This document shows, piece by piece, positions 59,216 through 64,000 of a stretch of 64,000 nt of DNA. The DNA is taken from positions 27,955,154 through 28,019,153 of the forward strand of contig JALGQZ010000016.1 in NCBI GenBank assembly GCA_023105745.1. The letters are read 5' to 3'. Source of the DNA: Austropuccinia psidii. Its lineage: Eukaryota; Basidiomycota; Pucciniomycetes; Pucciniales; Sphaerophragmiaceae. The notes beneath the pieces are model-generated. The model made no database searches. It was not told the DNA's origin and worked only from the letters and a program-made list of their open reading frames with translations. Position 1 is the first letter of the stretch. The number at the start of each line of letters is the position of its first letter. A program made the translations under genes and the position numbers.

Positions 59216-60667
59216 GTACTAGATGTTAACTCAAACTTACCACAAGTTGGAACATCTGACACAAACCTGACAAATACACAAGATGCCAAAATGTATAGAA
59301 CCAAACCTGCAAGAGGAATGGGATATTCAGCTGGAAAATCAAGTATAAGTATTGTTATGGCTGATAACCAAGAAGGAAAAGTGAACTTGGATACAGGAGC
59401 ATATTGCACCTGTGTTGGTAAAAGTTATTTAAAAACTATTGTGCCAGACTGGCAAGAAAACCTTATGCCAATACAAGGTGTCAAATTTAGTAGTGCAAGT
59501 GAGAGCATGAAGCCCCTTGGAATAATTGATTTAACACTAATTTTTCCTCACCCTTCACAATGTGTCAGAATTAAAGTACAGCTTGTAGTAATGGACAACT
59601 GTACTAGTAATCACTTCATACTTGGAAATTACTACTTATCAATTTATGGTATAGATATCTCTAACCCAAAAGACAGATATTTTACCATAGGAGATAACAA
59701 AAGACAAAGGTTTGGCTTCTTACATAACAAAAAACAAATCACAGTTATTAAGAATGAAGAGAAAAGTCCAGAAAAGGACCTTTTTATATGTGAACAACTC
59801 AAAGAGGCAGAATTCAATCAAGAATTAACAGAAAAAATGAAAGAAAAATTGATTGACCTCTTATTTAAGTACAAAAATGCCTTTGCAACTGACAAGGAGC
59901 CACTAGGTGCCACAATTGGGCATGAAGTGGATATAATTCGTAATATGGAAAAGCCTTACCCACCTTTACTAAGGAGACCTGCTTACCCAGATAGCCCAAG
60001 GGCTAGAGAAGCCTTGGAGGTACACATTAAAGAATTAATGGACCTTTGAGTATTAAGAAAGCTAGGACATAATGAACAGGTAGAGGTCACTACACCTGTC
60101 ATTATAACTTGGCATAATGGAAAATTAAGGATGGTAGGAGACTTCAGACCCCTGAACACCTATACCATTCCACACAGATATCCAATACCCAGAAATCATG
60201 AGACATTGACACAATTGTCACAAGCTAAGTTCATTACAGCCATGGATGTCTTAAAGGGTTTTCATCAAAATGTCTTAACAGACAATGCCAAGAAACTACT
60301 GAGGATAATAGTCCACTGTGGGATTTTTTAATACTTAAGAATGCCATTTGGCATAAGAAATGCACCTTCCCATTATCAAAGGATGATGAACACCATATTT
60401 CCTGAAGAATTATCAGAAGGATGGTTAATTATCTATATTGATGATATCATAGTTTGCTCAGAAACTTGGGAAAATCAACTTACAAGACGAGAAAGGGTAC
60501 TACAAAAAATAGTGCAAGCGAATATGAAAATTTCCTTGAAAAAGTGTCATTTTGCATACAGTGAACTAAAAGAACTAGGACACGTTGTATCTGGACTTAG
60601 TCTAGGCATAGACAAGAATAAAGTAACAGAAGTACTACTTAAGCCACTGCCTCAAACCAAAAAATAA
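59216..60667 (+). pseudogene. Protease and reverse transcriptase of element F
   Basis: The protease has VNLDTGAYCTCVGKSYL (intact DTGA), IPIQGVKFSSASESM-like blocks and FILGNYYLSIYG. The RT follows: LLRRPAYPDSPRAREALE, MVGDFRPLNTYTIPHRY, TAMDVLKGFHQNVLTDN, MPFGIRNAPSHYQRMMN, and an intact catalytic YIDDIIVCSETW, then MKISLKKCHFAY. Stops at 60047 (TGA where A has Gly), 60329 (TAA where A has Glu) and 60665 (TAA where A has Glu) interrupt an otherwise well-kept frame. Confidence 0.92.
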
Positions 60668-61210
60668 ATGCAATCATTTCTAGGTTTTGCTGGTTACTAT
60701 AGACAGCATATAAAGGACTTTGCAAAAATTGCTAAATCATTGTATAAGCTATGTGACCAACAAACAGTCTATGAAATGACAGAAGAAAGAGTCAAGGCAT
60801 ATGAAGAATTAAAAAATTCCTTGACAAATTCCCCATTTCTTCTAATGCCAGATTGGAAACTACCCTTCAAGCTTTACATTGATGCTTGTGGAGAAGGACT
60901 AGGTGCTGCACTAGACCAGACACAAATTATCAATGATAAACCAGTGGAAGGACCAATTTGTTTTATTTCAAGACAGATAAAGCCAACAGAAGCAAGATAT
61001 GGAGCAAGCCAAATGGAATGCCTCTGCTTAGTGTGGGCTTTAGAAAAATTATTAAATATGAAAACTCCAAATAGACATATGGTGAGATGGCAAATAGCTA
61101 TCTAAGAATATAGAGGAAATATGACTATTGTTCACAAATCTGGTAATATTCATAAAAATGCAGATGGTCTTAGCAGATGGGCTCTAGCAAATACCCCTGA
61201 CAATCCAGCA
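60668..61210 (+). pseudogene. RNase H region of element F with an internal 63-bp deletion
   Basis: Blocks: [35 protein letters not shown] (first Asp) and [19 protein letters not shown] (Glu). The frame then jumps directly to [10 protein letters not shown]. Elements A and E have 21 more residues here, including the VITDCNA motif with the second catalytic Asp. The deletion is in frame. [12 protein letters not shown] (last Asp) follows. A TAA at 61103 replaces the Gln seen in A. RNase H of this copy should be inactive even if the stops were suppressed. Confidence 0.88.
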
Positions 61211-62563
61211 TGGGTACCACAGGAAGAGCACCATATAGAAGGAATATGTGTCACAGACATTGGCACAGAATTCTTTGACCAAGTTAAAGAAAGATTTAAG
61301 ATAGACAAGAATTGCCATATCTTAAGCCAACTTCTAATTAAAGACTGCAAAGATCCATCACTTTCATCAAAATTAGATGAAACATGGAAAAAGGCATATG
61401 ATGAAGGAAGATTCCACCTCCTTGATGGAATCCTTTACCATAGAACAAAACACACATGTGTCATGGCCTTAAAAGGTAGAACCCTGATAAACACTATTTT
61501 ACATGAGTGTCATGATAGTGTTGCAGCTGGATACCTTTCAGAAGACAGAACACTAGAGAGGGTAAAAAACTGCTCATGGCGGCCAAATTGGAAGAAAGAT
61601 GTTAAAGAATACTGCCAAACCTGTGACAGATGTCAAAAAGCCAACAGAGCCACAGGAAAGAAATTTGGAATGATGATCCAAATCCAAGAACCAAAATCCC
61701 CTCTGGAAATAGTTCATATGGATTGGGTAACAGCATTACCTCCAGGAGGAGACAGAAGCTATAATGCATGCCTAGTATTAGTTGACAGGTATAGCAAAAC
61801 TCCCATGTTCCTACCATGGCACAATGATGACACAGCTATGGACACAGCCATAATGATATGGAATAAAGTCATTAGTCATACAGGCTTATTCCAGAATATT
61901 ATAAGTGACAGAGACTCAAAATTCACTTCAGCATTATGGACAAACCTCCATAACTTGTTTGGGACAAAATTGTCATTCTCAACAGCTTACCATCCTCAAA
62001 CTGATGCTTTAGCAGAAAGAATGATACAGACCTTGGAGGACATGATCAGAAGATTTTGTGCTTATGGACTAGAATTCAAAGATTCTGATGGTTTTACCCA
62101 TGATTGGTGTACACTAGTACCAGCTCTTGAACTGGCATATAAAACATCAATACATTCTTCTACTGGCAAAACACCAGAAATGCTAGAAAAATGTTGGAAT
62201 CCAAGACTTCCTTATGATACCCTCAAAAAGGACTTAGTGGATATACACCCAACAGCAAGCAGCTTTAATATAATTCTTGACAAAGCAAGACACCATGCAA
62301 ACAGATGTATGCAAGATTCTTTCAAATATGCAAAAGAAAGATGGTATAGAAGTCATAAACCACCTGGCTTCCAAATAGGAGACTTGGTCCTAGTCTCAAC
62401 CCTTAGTTTCAATAACATAAAACGTCCAAAGAAATTGAAAGATTCCTTTGCAGTACCATTTATGATAAAAGCACTTCATGGACCCAATGCTGTGCAATTG
62501 GAACTCACAGGTGAATTCATGAACAAACACCCAACTTTCCCTGTAAGTCTGGTAAATCCTTAA
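61211..62563 (+). pseudogene. Integrase of element F
   Basis: An open stretch of 480 codons (61121-62563) covers the end of RNase H and the integrase. The zinc module reads [19 protein letters not shown] then CQTCDRC; the second His of the HHCC set (GHLSE in A) is Tyr here. The DDE core is intact: [41 protein letters not shown]. The C-terminal part has [18 protein letters not shown] and [17 protein letters not shown] at 62561 ends it where related copies read Tyr. Confidence 0.92.
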
Positions 62564-62815
62564 AGCTCAAGTGACAAGGAATTATTTCCACTAAGAAATA
62601 AACCCCCACTTGAAATTCCCCCCTTGGAAGAAGGCGAAGAAAAGAAAATTGTCAAAGTTGTTAAAGAAAGAAGGACAAGAAACAAAAAAGAAAGAGAATA
62701 CCTTGTAAGGTATAGAAATTCAAATGAAGAAGATGAATGGCTACTTGAGAAAGATATAACAAATGCTGAGAAACTACTAAGAAGGTTCAGACATGAAAGA
62801 AAACCTGAAAGATAG
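62564..62815 (+). pseudogene. Chromodomain-like C-terminal tail of Pol, element F
   Basis: In the same frame as integrase after the single TAA: SSSDKELFPLRNKPPLEIPP, an acidic EEGEEKK, basic KERRTRNKKERE, YLVRYRNSNEEDEWLLEK, then KLLRRFRHERKPE and a final TAG. The YLVRYRN-x-EDEW-x-LEKD pattern is that of short chromodomain-type modules at the end of fungal Ty3 Pol. Element A and E tails match it. Confidence 0.75.
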
Positions 62816-62915
62816 AAAAGTTAAGCATTGTTGAGCTTCAAGACTAACAAAGTCTATTGAAGAGGTAGGACAGTGGATGATACCCTAATTAGACATATCA
62901 GATTGTGGTACAATC

Positions 62916-62933
62916 TTTTTTGGTGGTAGGGAA
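62916..62933 (+). promoter_or_regulatory. Polypurine tract of element F
   Basis: TTTTTTGGTGGTAGGGAA ends exactly at the TG of the 3' LTR. Confidence 0.85.
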
Positions 62934-64000
62934 TGTGAACCTTTGAGATATGACCACATACCCAAAAAGGTCACAAGAAATATTTAAAATAATTATACAT
63001 TAAAAATAATTACCTTAAAACTACAAAAATGCCATAAATTGGCATAAAACTTGGTTTAACTTAAAAACCAATGAATAAAAATGTGAAATAAATTATACCA
63101 TTGGATTCCCCATGGTAAAATACACATATACCATTTTAATGGCATATCTGTAAAGTCAATATTTAATGAGTTATAAGTAATAAGACCTTATAAAAAACAC
63201 AAAGCCTTAGTTATTTCAAATACCAATGAACAAACATGTGAAATGAATGGTACCATTGGATTCTCCATAAACCTCCACATATAAAACAATTAAGAAGCTA
63301 ATCTTCAAAGTCAATACTTAAGGAGTTAAGCGGAATATATGCACTTTTTTGGTCAACACATATATTCAAGGATTTTAGGTAATATCTTTTGAAATATGCA
63401 TGATAGAGTGATGAACCAAAAATAAGGTAATCACGTAATTACTGTAGAAATACAGAGATGAAGTTTATTTCACAGGCTATAAATAAGGTTAAAACCTGTA
63501 AGGGATTATTGATTAAAATCAATAGAGCTGTTGACCACTTTGTTGTGAAAGTGGTCCAAACTTATAAAAAGGTAGACAGTTGGACTCTACTAGTCCATTC
63601 GTGAAGAATGATGTAATTTTTACTATAATATTCAAGGCATAACCCCTTGAAATCATGGTTTGAAGTTTAAAATATTAAATTTTGACAGAAAAGATGAGTT
63701 ACAAGAAAGATCATCAAAAATAGAGTTTTGATGATGTAATGAAATTCTCTTGGAAGCATCATAAAGTTATTCCAAGATATTAGAATTCACTCTCTAAATT
63801 GCTTTAGCGTGTAAAAACTTAAAGGTTATTAAGGATCAAAGTTTGAGCTTCATTTGATCATTTATGATCACTCACTGTAACCTTAAATTAAGTTTAACAG
63901 TCATATGAGTGATACAATTGGTGAATACTGTTAGTTTATGATTAAAACTAATAAAATCCACGAATTTTGGGGTTCTTCCAAGCCTTGACGTCATCAAACT
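62934..64000 (+). repeat. 3' LTR of element F, first 1,067 bp
   Basis: Collinear with 54482-55548, with scattered substitutions (for example CATGAAAA/CATTAAAA, CTTAAATTG/CATAAATTG). Contains the CRE palindrome at 63986-63993; the window ends 7 bp after it. Confidence 0.95.

Larger units (their letters stand above)
54482..64000 (+). mobile_element. Element F: Ty3/Gypsy element with full-length gag-pol frame (3' LTR truncated by window end)
   Basis: 5' LTR (54482-56461), primer-binding site, leader, single-frame gag-pol (57149-62815), polypurine tract and the first 1,067 bp of the 3' LTR. The two LTRs differ by several percent over the shared part. The coding order gag, protease, RT, RNase H, integrase, chromodomain-like tail is that of fungal Ty3/chromovirus-type elements. 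It lies opposite in orientation to A, D and E. The left flank is GTGGT (54477-54481); the right flank is not visible. Confidence 0.95.

Noticed and set aside
57149..62815. Stop-codon reassignment or programmed readthrough in element F
   Set aside because: The replaced residues differ (Gly, Glu, Gln, Tyr) and both TAA and TGA occur. Host genes in the window end normally at TAA and TGA. Simple decay explains it better.
1..64000. Classical RIP (C-to-T in CpA context) as the cause of decay
   Set aside because: Several stops need G-to-T or pyrimidine-to-A changes, and Trp or Gln losses are a minority. CpG loss is visible but a RIP signature is not established by eye.
1..64000. tRNA, rRNA or CRISPR-like arrays
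   Set aside because: No cloverleaf arms, rRNA core words or spaced identical direct repeats were seen. The tandem repeats found are 9-bp coding units, an 80-bp duplication and the 326-bp leader repeat.

Overview
This window is TE-dense, AT-rich, intron-containing nuclear DNA from a fungus, most likely a rust (Pucciniales). The Gag-Pol proteins resemble the large Ty3/Gypsy families that fill rust genomes, and the closest match I recall is Austropuccinia psidii (myrtle rust). That assignment comes from family resemblance, not from a search. Host introns of about 64-140 bp with GTNAGT or GTAAGY donors, and a CDKN3-like phosphatase, fit a basidiomycete.

Layout. Element A (1-8450, minus) is a decayed Ty3/Gypsy gag-pol element; its 5' LTR is 6538-8450 and only the last 85 bp of its 3' LTR is in the window. 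8451-13100 holds a second Ty3 gag lineage (B, minus), whose LTR starts at 12604 inside a gag fragment (C) of an A-related family. 14995-16904 is a solo LTR of the A family with a TAATT target duplication. 17839-25369 is element D (minus): intact and young, with AAAAT target duplications and almost identical LTRs. It encodes one long Gag-protease ORF and no RT, RNase H or integrase, so it should be non-autonomous. 27736-29789 (minus) is a five-exon CDKN3-like protein-tyrosine phosphatase gene. 34314-44415 is element E (minus), an old complete Ty3 copy. 44416-50891 is non-coding with LTR debris. 50892-52484 (minus) reads cleanly as a six-exon gene for a 374-aa secreted, NLS-bearing protein that I do not recognise; an unrecognised ORF lies directly upstream in the same frame, and another broken unrecognised ORF lies on the plus strand. 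54482-64000 is element F (plus), a related Ty3 element whose 5.7-kb gag-pol frame has about twelve in-frame stops but no frameshift. It is inserted into the start of a D-type LTR, and its 3' LTR runs off the end.

How it fits together. Elements A, C, D, E and F share LTR termini, a GGGGG-rich primer-binding site, a polypurine tract of the form TTTTTTGG(T/A)GG(T/G)AGGGWA, and a small leader exon with splice signals just before gag. D could therefore be mobilised in trans by a relative of A, E or F. Two host gene islands, the phosphatase and the secreted-protein cluster, sit between the nested elements. I saw no rRNA, tRNA or CRISPR. Many apparent ORFs begin with non-ATG codons, so starts are given only where an ATG or a splice model supports them.
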